In this document: positions 32,846 through 44,900 of the stretch, piece after piece | Position numbering within the stretch: the first letter of the stretch is position 1 | How the letters are laid out: each line of letters begins with the position of its first letter | Origin: Pycnopodia helianthoides | Taxonomy: Eukaryota > Echinodermata > Asteroidea > Forcipulatida > Asteriidae | Length of the DNA: 64,000 nucleotides | Direction: 5' to 3' | Assembly (NCBI GenBank): GCA_032158295.1 | Contig: CM063263.1 | Location: 7,870,501 to 7,934,500, forward strand | Notes under the pieces: model-generated | The model's input: only the letters and a program-made list of their open reading frames with translations | What the model was told of the DNA's origin: nothing | Databases searched by the model: none | Translations under genes and position numbers: made by a program

Positions 32846-33690
32846 GTACAATAACTGTTAATGCTTTGACTTTTAAACTTTGAAATATCAACATAAAGAA
32901 AAAATGTGGGTCCTTTCTCTATGGATCAACTGACAAACACAAAGATCTACTTGGATGTTATAAAACGAATAATGAAGAGGGGAGTGTGTTACGGAAATAC
33001 ACGTTCGCAGAGACGACAAATTCACAATTGGAGATCTGATTTAAATCTGATTAAAATAATGGTCATTGGGTGATTTATTGGATATCACAGTTCGATTTAT
33101 TGGAGATCACAGTTCGACTCTGGAGATCAATTTACATTTAAACAGTTCACAGCATGCACAGATCAAATATAGAACGTCTCCCACCAGAATTATGTGGCGA
33201 AAAAAACAAACATGTTTAGCATCCCCGCCCGCTTCCTTTTTTAGAAGCCGCCTCCTTTTTTCTTTTATTTTATTTTATAAAATAGATCGTATTCTTAGAC
33301 TTCAGCACCCCCAAAAAATACAATTAGCAAGGGTTAGGAATGCTTCTGCCAGATAATTATATGTATATATATCTTTTTAATTCTTTCTTCACTAACGAGG
33401 CAGCATGTCCGTCTTTGTCACATACGTAACTCTTTTCAAATGACCTTTAAAAAGGTCACGGATAAATTTAATATATTTTTTTCCTACGAATAATCATGAA
33501 CTGCTTTGAAATGTACTGGACAAGACTGGGACAAAATAGTTACTTTTGTCTCACTCTCCCATGCCTCTCTTACAAAGTTATCTTATGGTCAATCAGTGAG
33601 AAATTGCCCACTTATTTTTACGAGGCGACATACACATCTTAAACAGATAGATAAGAAATGTCGTTTAAGTTAAGTAATGTGTTGTTTATT
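32846..33690. other. Unannotated, with one repeat copy
   Basis: Contains the 33208-33320 direct copy of the 11665-11790 repeat. Otherwise no exon or RNA gene was recognised. Confidence 0.4.
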
Positions 33691-35744
33691 AAATCATTAA
33701 ATTACTGCAGCAGTCAGCACACAATACAAAATAATTTACGAATATTTTCTAGTGTAAACATTTAGTTATAAACATTTGAGTTGAACAATAAAAAATTCAC
33801 TAAAATGGGACTTGAACCTGCGACCTCCGGATTAAGCCCGGTTCATACTGCGAATGCTTCGTGCAAAGCAAATTTTCTTGCGTCACAATTGGAAAAGGCA
33901 GCGCATATCAATTATTGCGTCACCAAAATCCGCTTCGCATTCGCAGGAAGTATGAACGGGGCTTTAGTGGGCCTGCATGCGCTCTACCAACCGAACTATC
34001 TAACCCTAATGTTGGCAGTCTCCATATTTTGTCAATATCTTTGTTCGAGTACCAGTCAGAAGCCATTCACCTTGTATCCGCCGTGTAGTCAGGGATCACA
34101 CCCGAGTTTTATGCCACAACCTTGGAAGCGGCTGGTTGTATCATAAAACTTGGGTGTGATCCCTGGCTAAAAATGATAACTTACAATGAAATACATAAAA
34201 TTCTTAAACAAAGAAATTTTACCTTTCTCAAAAAAATAATTTTTTAAAACTTGTTTGCAGCAAATAAACAAAATATTTGTTTTCCCCTTCAAAAATTAGA
34301 CAAAGGTCAAAACTGAATATATGCAGAATGTGAATAAACTATCAAGAATATGCCCTTTAATGTCTCAAACACTTTGGCAAATACATGTGGGGGCTGAGCT
34401 TAATGGATATTTACACGTCTATTACACGTCTATTCCAGAATTCCCACACCTATCCATTCAAAACCACAGTGAATGGTATTGAACGGTCAGACAGCATGAG
34501 GGTAAAATCATTAAATTACTGCAGCAGTCAGCACACAATACAAAATAATTTACGAATATTTTCTAGTGTAAACATTTAGTTATAAACATTTGAGTTGAAC
34601 AATAAAAAATTCACTACAATGGGAGTCGGGACTTGAACCTGCGACCTCCGGATTAAGCCCGGTTCATACAGCGAATGCTTCGTGCGAAGCAAATTTTCTT
34701 GCGTCACAATTGAAAAAGGCAGCGCATATCAATTATTGCGTCACCAAAATTCGCTTCGCATTCGCAGGAAGTATGAACGGGGCTTTAGTGGGCCTGCATG
34801 CGCTCTACCAACCGAACTATCTAACCCTAATGTTGGCAGTCTCCATATTTTGTCAATATCTTTGTTCGAGTACCAGTCAGAAGCCATTCACCTTGTATCC
34901 GCCGTGTAGTCAGGGATCACACCCGAGTTTTATGCCACAACCTTGGAAGCGGCTGGTTGTATCATAAAACTTGGGTGTGATCCCTGCTAAAAATGATAAC
35001 TTACAATGAAATACATAAAATTCTTAAACAAAGAAATTTTACCTTTCTCAAAAAAATAATTTTTTTAAAACTTGTTTTGTAGCAAAAAAAAATAAAAAAT
35101 TGTTTTCCCCTTCAAAAATTAGACAAAGGTCAAAACTGAATATATGCAAAATGTGAATAAAATAGCAAGAATATGCCCTTTAATGTCTCAAACACTTTGG
35201 CAAATACATGTGGGGCTGAGCTTAATGGATATTTACACGTCTATTACACGTCTATTCCAGAATTCCCACACCTATCCATTCAAAACCACAGTGAATGGTA
35301 TTGAACGGTCAGACAGCATGAGGGTAAAATCATTAAATTACTGCAGCAGTCAGCACACAATACAAAATAATTTACGAATATTTTCTAGTGTAAACATTTA
35401 GTTATAAACATTTGAGTTGAACAATAAAAAATTCACTACAATGGGAGTCGGGACTTGAACCTGCGACCTCCGGATTAAGCCCGGTTCATACAGCGAATGC
35501 TTCGTGCGAAGCAAATTTTCTTGCGTCACAATTGAAAAAGGCAGCGCATATCAATTATTGCGTCACCAAAATATTTTTTTTAAACTTGTTTTGTAGCAAA
35601 TAATTTTTTTTTTTTTTCCCCTTTAAAAATTAGACAAAGGTCAAAACTGAATATATGCAGAATGTGAATAAAATATCAAGAATATGCACTTCAATGTCTC
35701 AAACACATTGGCAAATACATGTGGGGGCGGAGCTTAGTGGATAT
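33691..35744. repeat. About 820-bp tandem repeat, 2 full copies and 1 deleted copy
   Basis: AAATCATTAAATTACTGCAG starts copies at 33691, 34504 and 35327 (spacings 813 and 823). The third lacks roughly 300 bp after GCGTCACCAAAAT (about 35571) and runs into the end of HYKK-B. Copies 1 and 2 each include TTACACGTCTATTCCAGAAT (near 34421 and 35243), which matches the stop codon and last codons of HYKK-B at 35745 onward. The unit therefore arose from the HYKK-B 3' end. Confidence 0.85.
33806..34010 (-). repeat. tRNA-derived SINE head split by a small MITE
   Basis: A B-box-like GGTTCAAGTCC (minus strand) lies at about 33808-33820. The A-box side (ctctaccaaccgaactatct) lies at about 33981-34000. 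Between them sits a ~130-bp insertion bounded by AAGCCCGGTTCATACTGCGA and TCGCAGGAAGTATGAACGGG-GCTT, itself a MITE. The same arrangement is copied in repeat unit 2 (about 34634-34840). Confidence 0.5.
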
Positions 35745-38700
35745 TTACACGTCTATTCCAGAATTCCCACACCTACCCAGCAACTCCTGCAGGTCGTCTT
35801 CAGTCTGGCCCCACCAAAGCTCCAAAAGACTCCACCCCTTCAGCAGAAAACTCCCCACATAAGTGTTGTCTGAAAAAGTCTTGGATTGCTTCAAGCCTGT
35901 GAGCAACGACTGGGCAAGCCTTCCCGCCACCGACGCCCTCAGCAGCCTGCGCTCCTCGCAGTCGAGCGGGGACACCGCCTCAAAACCAGCCAGCAGGTAA
36001 CCCGAAACCTCAAGTGGTTCGTCGCTGACCGTCATCATGTAAGCGATTGCTATTGCTACTTCAAATAACAGACAACTGTACCCCGTGTCGTCAAAATCAA
36101 TTAGGCCATTGATCTTCCACTTAGAGACACAGCTGGCGACTTTGCTTTCCTCGACCGTACAAATTTGGTGACTTTCATCCGAGGTGGAAGTTGACTTTGA
36201 CGAACCTGTGAGGCCGAAGTCATCGCTTACTATGACGTTGTATTCATTGAAGTCACCATAAATGATTCCTAAAAATGAAAAATGTAAACTTGTTTCCATG
36301 TATATAATAAGAATCAGCATGAATTTTGTAGGCGCTTCTAAACATTGTATCAAAGCACCTCACATTATTACTACCCCTGTTCATTGGGCCTTAGGCACTC
36401 CTGAAACAATCTTAACTTCTCTGGAGTGTGCAGCACCGGCAGCCAAGTCGGCAAACCGGTTGCTCATCATTCACATCAACACTCTCAACCCTAGAAGGTA
36501 TCCATTTACTCCTTCTGGGTGATGAGAAGTGTCACAACCAGGATTCGAACCCTTACTCTGATGCTCTAGACCGCTCTAGCTATGCTGTAGATGTTTAAAG
36601 CATGACTGGCTCGAACAAAAACCTTGAACTTTAACAAATTTTCAAATACTGTATAGTCCCCCAAGGCTGAGTTGGTTTAAAGGCAAAGTATACCTTTGAT
36701 TTTTGGGACCGTTTTGATTGTTTTAATCATTTATAAATGTAGATATACAATAAAACTAACCTGTGAAAATTTAATTTCAAAAGGTGGTCGCATTTTTTAA
36801 ATACCACCAAAATCCCCAGCGCATATGTCCACGAATAAAGAATAATCCCTAATAGAAATACACAATCTCAGATTCAAATTTTGGAAGATAAAAACTGACA
36901 TGTTTATCAATATCCACATTATTTTGAATTTATATATTTCTCTTTAAACTATCGAAAGCTGCTGTACTTCTAACCAAGTCAGTTTTTTATTGGCATTTAA
37001 TTTTTAGAGTGATTACCAATTGTGTACCTTTCCTTTAAGGAACAAAATCAACTGCCCAGAGATCCAGGGGTCAAAATTGGTGGATAACAGCACTATATAA
37101 ATGTCCGTTAATATTATCACTTTTGCAAATTGAAGCAACTCACCCCGCCTTAACTGCCCAATCACAGGAATGACAGCGTTTTCAAACTGTCCAATCACAC
37201 TCTCTAACAGTCGTCTTTTGGCGACATCACTGACCAATGGGAGATTTTCTCTTGTCAAGGGAACATTTTCCAGGCTCCACGTGCTGTACTTGCTTTTGAG
37301 CTTAAGTGGTGCTACATCACCATGGTACTCCTATGTTTGGAAAACATACTTAAATCAGCAAATACTTGATTTTTTTTTAACAACATTTTGTTATTTATAT
37401 TTTTAACAGGTGCAAGACTTGCTCAGCATGAATTCTCAAATGATGATCTCTTTATTCTCACAAATTCATGGCACTTAAACCACTCTATTGATTCAGAAAT
37501 GCAACTTTCTTGTTGCAGAAAAAAAAGAGGAAATGTCCAACCAAACTAAATTTTGTAGGTTTTTTTTCCTTCACTTTTTGTAGAGGCACAGGAAGGAGGG
37601 TCCCTCTACTGAATCGGGACGAGCATTCACTAAAATACTACAGCAAAATCCAAACTACTGCACTTAAATTGATTTTAATCTTCCATTCAATAGCACACAA
37701 TACAAATAGCACAGCCTAGTCACTAGTGTGAAGGACAAAAGGTCAACCACCCAAGGTCAACCACCCAAGGTCAACTACCCAAGGTCAACTACCCAAGGTC
37801 AACTACCCAATTACCCAATTCAACTAGCCCTAAAAATTACAATACTTCTCAAAACACTACTCACAGAGAGCTTTAGGACACTATCCCTCCCAAGTACAGG
37901 GTTCTGCCCAGGATTTCTTTAGTGGTGGAAAAATGTTTCCCTGGAAACCATTGCGAGATGGATCAGTTACACGGTAGATCATATAAATATACTCAAATCA
38001 AGGAAGTACTCAAAATGAATGGCTTTGGATACCATTGTTTTCTGGTAAATACCCAATTTTACATTTCGTTGAAAACCTTTAAAAGGAAATTGCAAGTGTA
38101 ATTAAAAAAGTTGGACAATGTGTGGTGGTCGGAAACAGAGAAACTTCTGCCAGTGGTGGTGGGGGAATCCTGAGTGCCGGGCGGGTTTTCCGGCACCAAC
38201 CACTGTGGGCAGAACCCTGCAAGTAAATATTATTGGGAGCATGGCCAGAGCCACTCTCTAAAATAAAGAAAGAAATTATCCACAGATAATAGAAATTGGG
38301 TTCTCTCTCTCTTTCTGAGAGTGAGTCCAAGGGTCGCAGACCCAAACTTAACATTTTTGTAAATTTGCTAATTGCAAAGTTGGATACCCCACTTGAACAC
38401 TGAGGGCGCACTTGGTTTGCCGACACTAATATTGCAAAAAATAGGAGGAAATCAGCTTAAAAAATTGCACGCCTGCCCTGAATATTGGAAAATCAGTGCA
38501 TCACAAAACTGACTATAGCCTTATAGAGCCCCTCTTTAGGTGAAAAATTAACACATCCGGTTGGCTCTGTGGTTTCTCTCCCTGCCTTTCCCCTCTGTGG
38601 ACCCCCCCCCCCCCCCCCCGTTCGAATTCTACCTCAGACTGGAGCCTTGCACGTGGATCGGGTTTTCAGTCCATACCTGATTGCCTGGATTTTTCCCCAT

Positions 38701-40420
38701 TTTCTCCCGCATCTAAAACTGAACAACTCTTAATGTTTCCTATTCATCCTGTTGTTGGCGCTAACTGTGCTTTTGGATGATCAAATACAATACCTGGAGG
38801 GTCTTTTGAAGTTGTCCCAAGTGTTTTCCTACACCATAGAAAAACCTGGCTGGCAAAGGAGACAGATCAGTCAACATTGTTCCTGGTACGAACTTAAAGA
38901 GGCGTACAGCAGACATCTCCCTTTCCCGACTAATGAGTTCAACTCCTTCAGAATAACAAAAGGCAGAAGTCATTGTTACAACACTTTGATTGATTTAGGG
39001 AGCGTCTCAAAACATTTCGAACATTCTAATAGCCCCGTGCATATGATGTCACAAGCCCCCAAAAGTGCCCTTACTGAGGTTAACGAAGACCTATCATTGG
39101 CTGGGAGCTGTGCACAGCTTGTACAGATGAGCCCGTTTCCATTGTTTGACATCAGCGATGGCGTCCAATGCAAGGGGTCTATTGGATCGAATAAGTATAC
39201 CAACGCATGCTCATGGGGGCCGTTCTATTGGACCGCCAAAATCTTCCGTTGGAACGTTCAAAATACTAATGCGCATATTCACTCGTGAAGGATTGCTCCC
39301 GTACTTTGGCACAATGATGCGATCCAGTGGAACATTCTGGCGGTCCAATGGATTGCGGACAGGAGCCCACAGGAACAATCTTTTGCGCCTAGAACCGGCC
39401 CGACTATTGAGATGCTTCCTTACTTGGATCCTTCCTCTCGCTTAACAAAATCCAACACCATTCGGTTCTCCCAATTTGTTGGAATCTGATTATGGTAATA
39501 TGCCTGATCCCACGTGCAATCATACAGAGTCAAACAAACATGAAGTTTGGATTTTGAAAGGCTGTCACAGGGAGATGGGGGTTAATAATATATTAAAAAT
39601 CATTGGTTCAGTACTATCCTGTTGCGTCACACGCGTGCAAATCTGCTACAAAGAGATAGGTTACTAGTATATGACTAGCTCAACTGGCTACCTAAGAGCC
39701 AAGTTTGACTAGCCCGCCGGGCTACATAAGAGCCAAGTTTGACTAGCCCTCCAGGCTACCTAAGAGCCAAGTTTGACTAGCCCGCCGGGCTACCTTAGAG
39801 CCAAGTTTGACTAGCCTGCCAGGCAACCTAACAATAATGGCATGTTACCTACCATTCCTCACTTCAAGCACATTGGGCTGCCCTAGAGCCAAGTTTGACT
39901 AGGCTGCTGATGGGCTACATTTAAGAGCCAAGTTTGACTAGCACGCCAGGCTACCTAAGAGCCAAGTTTGACCAGCCCGCCAGGCTACCTTAGAGCCAAG
40001 TTTGACTAGCCTGCCAGGCAACCTAGCGATGATGGCATGTTACCTACCATTCCTCACTTCACTTGTTATCATCTCTTTGCTCAAAAAGTCTCCCGCCATG
40101 TTGGGCAGAGGAACCTGGCAACAAAGGTCGGGGTAGGATTCCAGATGACGTAGAACCCCCATCTGAGCGTCGACAACGCCCTCCAAGGCGGTGTTCTGGG
40201 AATTCAATACCTTTAGGATGAACTCTGATGTCTGGAAGCGCTTGTGGGTTTGCTCCGTTTTCACGTAGTAGGTTCGGTCATCGTAGCTCTCATATTCCTT
40301 TAAGATGTCAGCCTGGATGTTGAACAGATGCTGCAGCAGATCTTTGACCTCCTTTGTGGTCAGAACTGGCTTCCACGTTAATCGCTGGGGAGGACCTCTA
40401 TTATCAACATCTTTGCCCAT
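35745..40420 (-). CDS. HYKK: Hydroxylysine kinase, tandem paralogue B (4 exons)
   Basis: The exons, in gene order, are 40420-40048, 38945-38794, 37330-37144 and 36268-35745. Phases 1, 0, 1 equal those of copy A; 411 aa, frame intact. Recognisable blocks are YDDRTYYVKT and EFILKVLNSQNT (exon 1), AVRLFKFVPG (exon 2), TWSLENVPL (exon 3), then YGDFNEYNVI and GLIDFDDTGYSCLLFEVAIA, LLAGFEAVSPL and AGRLAQSLLTGLKQ (exon 4). Catalytic Asp243 and Asn248 and metal Asp295 are present, but the His of the family HGD box is Tyr. Compared with copy A it has a longer Ser-rich loop (SSKSTSTSDES) between these motifs. The start is the ATG of MGKDVDNRG. An alternative exon 1 donor 4 bp downstream (40044) would break the phase with exon 2. 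Confidence 0.87.
36360..36590 (-). repeat. SINE copy in HYKK-B intron 3
   Basis: The minus strand has a tRNA-like head with GGGTTCGAATCCTGG, then GTGACACTTCTCATCACCC and a conserved body. The same family lies on the plus strand at 44540-44810. Confidence 0.5.
36677..37038. mobile_element. TTAAAGG MITE in HYKK-B intron 3
   Basis: Starts TTAAAGGCAAAGTATACC and ends GTGTACCTTTCCTTTAA. The interior matches the HYKK-A intron 1 copies (aataaaactaacctgtgaaa, aaaggtggtcgc). Confidence 0.65.
37739..37812. repeat. 14-bp tandem repeat, about 5 units
   Basis: Unit AAGGTCAACTACCC, with CACCC in the first units; lies in HYKK-B intron 2. Confidence 0.8.
37897..38219. mobile_element. MITE with CAGGGTTCTGCCCA ends
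   Basis: The left end CAGGGTTCTGCCCA is exactly reverse-complemented at the right end TGGGCAGAACCCTG. A subterminal GTGGTGG/CCACCAC-type stretch also pairs. HYKK-B intron 2. Confidence 0.65.
38555..38720 (+). repeat. tRNA-derived SINE with a poly-C tract
   Basis: TGGCTCTGTGGTTTCTCTCC (A-box side), then a run of about 20 C bases and GTTCGAATTCTACC (B box). A tail of the type GACTGGAGCCTTGCACGTGG follows and is shared with 51598-51740. Confidence 0.5.
39668..40035. repeat. 34-bp minisatellite in HYKK-B intron 1
   Basis: Units of GAGCCAAGTTTGACTAGCCC + GCCGGGCTACCTAA recur every 34 bp (39696, 39730, 39764, 39798) and again from about 39890. Between the two runs, 39841-39866 is an exact 26-bp copy of 40036-40061, which spans the exon 1 donor. 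Confidence 0.85.
39841..39866 (-). repeat. Duplicated exon 1/intron 1 boundary of HYKK-B
   Basis: The 26 bases equal 40036-40061, which comprise the last 14 nt of exon 1 and 12 nt of intron including the donor. It is a ready-made decoy 5' splice site 195 bp into the intron. Confidence 0.8.
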
Positions 40421-41918
40421 GATGTTTACTGCAACAAATATAACTAAAAATTGAGTTTTTGTGACATCACAAAAACTAGGTGTTTGGGTTTTGTGAATGG
40501 CAGGTAAATTGTAAGTTTAATCAAATAAAATATATAAATTCGAACAAAAAGTGTATATAAACTATAGAGCTTTACATTGTGTATTTCGGACAGGAAGCCA
40601 GGTCAAATCAGGTCACCAAATATTCAAGCAAACCTAGCCAACATCTATGATCGTCATAATGCCAGCTATTATTACGTGCATGTCAAGAATCTCGTCAAAT
40701 TTGCATGTCAAAAGCGGTCTGTGTTGTGACATCACACTTTGCCTGTCAAATGTCATTGAACTTCGCACACGTAGAGAGCAAATGAAATGGAACACTGCTT
40801 GTCCTAGTATACTATAATGCTCAACCATGGAACTCTTTTTGTGTACGGTACTAAATGCCCCCTGCTTGCCCCCATTTGAAATCTAGAATTTTGATATTAA
40901 AAAATTACCAGAGTAAAATGTTAACATTATTTTAAAGATTTTCTGTGCAAATTTCAATGTTTTAAAAACTGTTTTTCGGCATCCCCTTTACCATATGTTT
41001 ACCTCTGCGTTGAAAAGGGGCTTGTTTACATATAAGAGAAATGCAAACGGAAACAGTACTCAATATAGTGCCCCCGGTCTAGAAAAAATTGTGCACACCG
41101 GCCCTTGTGCCCAGTGTAATATTAGTAATAGTGTTTAATACTCTGTTGTTGTTACTGTTACTGTGTTACCCTCCCACTACCACTAGCAGTAGCACTACCA
41201 CTGCCAGTGCTAGTGTACTGTGTTACCCTAGTTTCCGCGCTGTACAGGGCCCCGATGAAAACCACGACATGAGTTTTTAACTTACCAACTTCGCACTCAA
41301 CAAATTTAAATTAAACAGTTTCTGATCAGCAGAGCGGGTTGTTTGATGAGTCACCAGTCTCTCTGGTCTTGACACTTGTGCCCGTGTGTGTTGTGTATAC
41401 AAAAACTAGTATATTGAATTTAATGCACGTATTTTTCTAGAACATCCCCAACAATCAACATGTGTCAAAAATACACGTGTTTCAGTCTAAACTCTGATTC
41501 TGAACATCATCATTAGCGCCCGATTAGCCAACATCAACTTGAAATCAGTCGTCGTGAACTGCGATTTGAAGACTGTAAAATAACAATTCACAAAATAATC
41601 GGCGAACGCTCAAACTGTTCGGTATTTGATTTCGTGTTTCAAATGCGTACTTCTTAAATAAATTATTTTAAATAACACACTTTACTTTCAGCTAACAGTT
41701 TTTGTCTCTTTGTAAACAGCGGGGATATCATTAGTGGAGAGACTGGTGGAAGTTTAGGTCATTTAACGGCGATGACCCGTCTACGCATGCGCACTTACGG
41801 CATTGTCGGCCATTAGACACAGGAAAACGACACACATAAGAAAAGCGCAACATTTACAAAACGAAGAAACCAGAGTCACGTTTTGACCGTACACTCAGAT
41901 GTTTCTACTGGTATCCCG
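40421..41918. promoter_or_regulatory. Divergent intergenic region between HYKK-B and SENP
   Basis: About 1.5 kb separates the two predicted start codons. Near the SENP side lie ACGCATGCGCA (41783-41793), close to the NRF1 palindrome, and CGGCCATTAG, a possible YY1-type site, in a locally CpG-richer stretch. A CAC/CAG-rich simple stretch lies at 41160-41230. Assignment as a promoter is inference. Confidence 0.4.
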
Positions 41919-44900
41919 ATGGTGTCCAAATTAACATCTGCCTTCAGAACTTGGATTGGTTCTGACGGGACACCTTCGGGTTCTGGACCGAGAAAACGCA
42001 GTTGGGAAAGGTATTTTTAGTTTACGTCCGTGTAACTGTAAAGTTTACGTTTGCGAAGCATTGTGTATCCCCATACGCAAAGTAGCAAAGTATCGTGTAA
42101 GCTTGTATTTCCGACACAATACGAGCTCACGGAATCACATTGCCATTATAAATATTACTATCTCTAAAAAATATAGCAAACCTTTTCTCTAATTGCGACT
42201 TTAATATTGAATAGAATTTTATTTGATTTTGCCAGAAAGTTAAGGGATTTAACTAAAACGTAATTGCCTAAAACTTGTAAAAATAAGACTATTTTACTAT
42301 TTATTAAAAAAATTATTTATAATTTTAACAAAAAATTCAAACACTCAAATTTAAAACTGTAGTAGAAAGAGAAATTACCGATAAAACAAGCTTGGTTTTA
42401 CTGGCGTTGGTGAAATTATCCGAGACACTTTTTTGTTGTACTGCAACTTCAGACTTTATTTCCCTGTAATTCAAGTAAATTGTAATAAAATCCTTGAGAA
42501 CCACAAATCAGAAAAAGAAAAGGTATAACGGATCACTTCAACTTTGCAATGACTGAACAACTAAATTACTTCTCTCATTACCAATTTCTGTTTCTACTGT
42601 GAAGAAAAACATCCAATAAACCAACAAACCCAAAATAAGGTGCCAAACATCATCGACGAATGAATTAAGGCAATTTTTCTAAAGTTTGTCTGCGATATTG
42701 ATCAATATTTTGAAAGGTTGAAAAACGCTGTTAGAACTTCTCACCTTTAAAATTTGAATGCTAGGGCGAATTACATTTATGTAAAATGCTAAGAATGTGT
42801 CAAAAATATTTCACATAAATACTGCCTACTGAGCAGTTGTCTTGTTCTTTTTAAGAGATGTATATGTTGGGCGCGATCGGTCAATCTGACCGCGATCAAC
42901 CGATCGCGCTGGGCTATCGCTGTGCGCTGTTGAAAGATCTATTGGTCGCGCAGCAATTGGTCGATCACGCAACAATCGGTCGATCGCGCAACAATCGTTC
43001 GATCGTGCAAGAAACATGCGCGATCGACCGATTGTGCAGGAGTGGTTTGGCGCGATCGGCTGATTGTGCAGGAATGGTTTTGCGCGATCGACCGATTGGG
43101 TTGGGGTTGGGGCACGATCGGTCATTCCTGCACGATCGGCCGATCGCGCAAAAAATACTTGTAGCGCGATAGACCGATTGTTGTGCAATCGACCGATTGT
43201 TGTGCGATCGACCGGTTGCTGCGCGACCAATAGATCTTTCAATAGCGCAGCGCGATCGGTTGATCGCGCAGATTGACCGATCGCGCCCAACATATATAAG
43301 GGGCCGTTCACAATTAATTATCAACATTTTCACGATCGTACAAAGAGTACACTTTTTCAAGTCTGTAGATTGCGCAAACTGAAGATTTTGCATAATTCCT
43401 TGTGCAAATCCGTTGATTGCACTCAACACATGAACGATCGTGGACGTATCGTCAATCGTATCAGGAAAAAAAAACGTAAACAAAAAAATCATCAAAGAGG
43501 GCACTACACGATCTGCCTGTGAAACGTTTTTGATGATTTTAAAATATTCACTTTTACACTGCACCTGAGACCATTTTGCATCATTGGACATTCTTATTTT
43601 TTTCCTTAAATGTTCCTTGTTGGCCTTTTTTTGTCTGAAGATATTCTACCAATACCCGAACACAATTATTTCAAATTATTTCAATTTCAAGTAATGTGGG
43701 CACATGTGGTCGAAATGGAGCTAAAGTAGAATACGTTGGTCCAGTGATTTACCGAATTTTTATAGCTATATTGTAATCCCAATGTTAAAGTGGTCTTGTT
43801 CCCTTTTCATAGCAACGACAGACAGCATGTGGAACAGGATATCCTGGAGACACCACAGGCCAAACGAAGCAAACACAGCCACGGTGAGTTCAAATAAAGA
43901 CAGAACATCTTAGAATCATGGGTAGACCCTTGCCAAAAAAAAAGTTTTTTTTTTTTTCTTTCCCGATCTATAATTATATTTGAAAATAACATTTATTGTG
44001 AGAAAATCGGACAGGAAAAACATTTCGTGCAAATTCTGGTGCTTCACAGAAATGGGCTTTAAGACCATGGCTACAGCTATGGCTATAGTTCTGCGTCATC
44101 ATGAGTTGAAGTATAGTATGTCCTTAGCGACACCCTTAGCAACAGTCGTAGCCGTAGCCGCCTATCCGTAAGCGGTGAATGGGAGCAACAATCCAAGGTA
44201 AGCAAAGCCATGACATTGATCCCATGGAATAAAAGGCCACGGCTCTTGAAACCCTCATGGACTTGGGAGGTTTGGATATGTCACTTCAACTCAATGCAGT
44301 CATGGAAATGTTTTAAAAAGTGACTTTGTGTTTTGTGTCTGTTACAACAGAAGAAGTCACCAGTCCCATCGGCAAAGTTGCAAATTGGATAAAGCAGAAA
44401 GCAACGGCATTCGGTGAGAACTACTTCTACCGTCCCGTCGACATGCAGAATGGGTATGAAAACCACACGTCATCACCAGTGACCCAAGAACCCATGCAAG
44501 ACGACCCCGTACAGGTAAAAGACCTAATTTTGATGGTTTAGTCATCGGGGTGTGGGTTCGAATCACAGTCAGGACACTTAGTTTCTTGGGCAAGACACTT
44601 AAACTAAAAGTTGCTTCTCATCACCCAGGAGTAAATGGGTATACTGTGAGGGTGGAGATTGTTAATATGAATGATTAGCAACCTGAGTGCCCATTTAGCT
44701 GCCGGTTCTGCATACACCAAAGGAGTTGAGATGGTATCAGGAATGCTCAAGCCCCCATGAACAGGGGTAGTAATAGTGTAAGGCGCTTATAAGCGCCTAA
44801 TATATATGCATACTATAAAATGCCTATTATTCATGATTTGCCGAGAAAGTAGATGAAGTACAATGGTTAACCCTCCCACTTTTCCAGGAGCTAATCGAAC

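Noticed and set aside
34385..35401. Repeated ORFs of 64-121 codons in the 33.8-35.4 kb block
   Set aside because: Identical frames arise from the 820-bp tandem repeat; their content is SINE, MITE and intergenic sequence.
38752..39288. 178-codon plus-strand ORF
   Set aside because: Its first part is antisense to HYKK-B exon 2; the rest has no recognisable domain.
42826..43591. Arg/Asp-rich ORFs of 161 and 208 codons across the CGATCG element
   Set aside because: They translate CGATCG repeats of a palindromic MITE in SENP intron 1.
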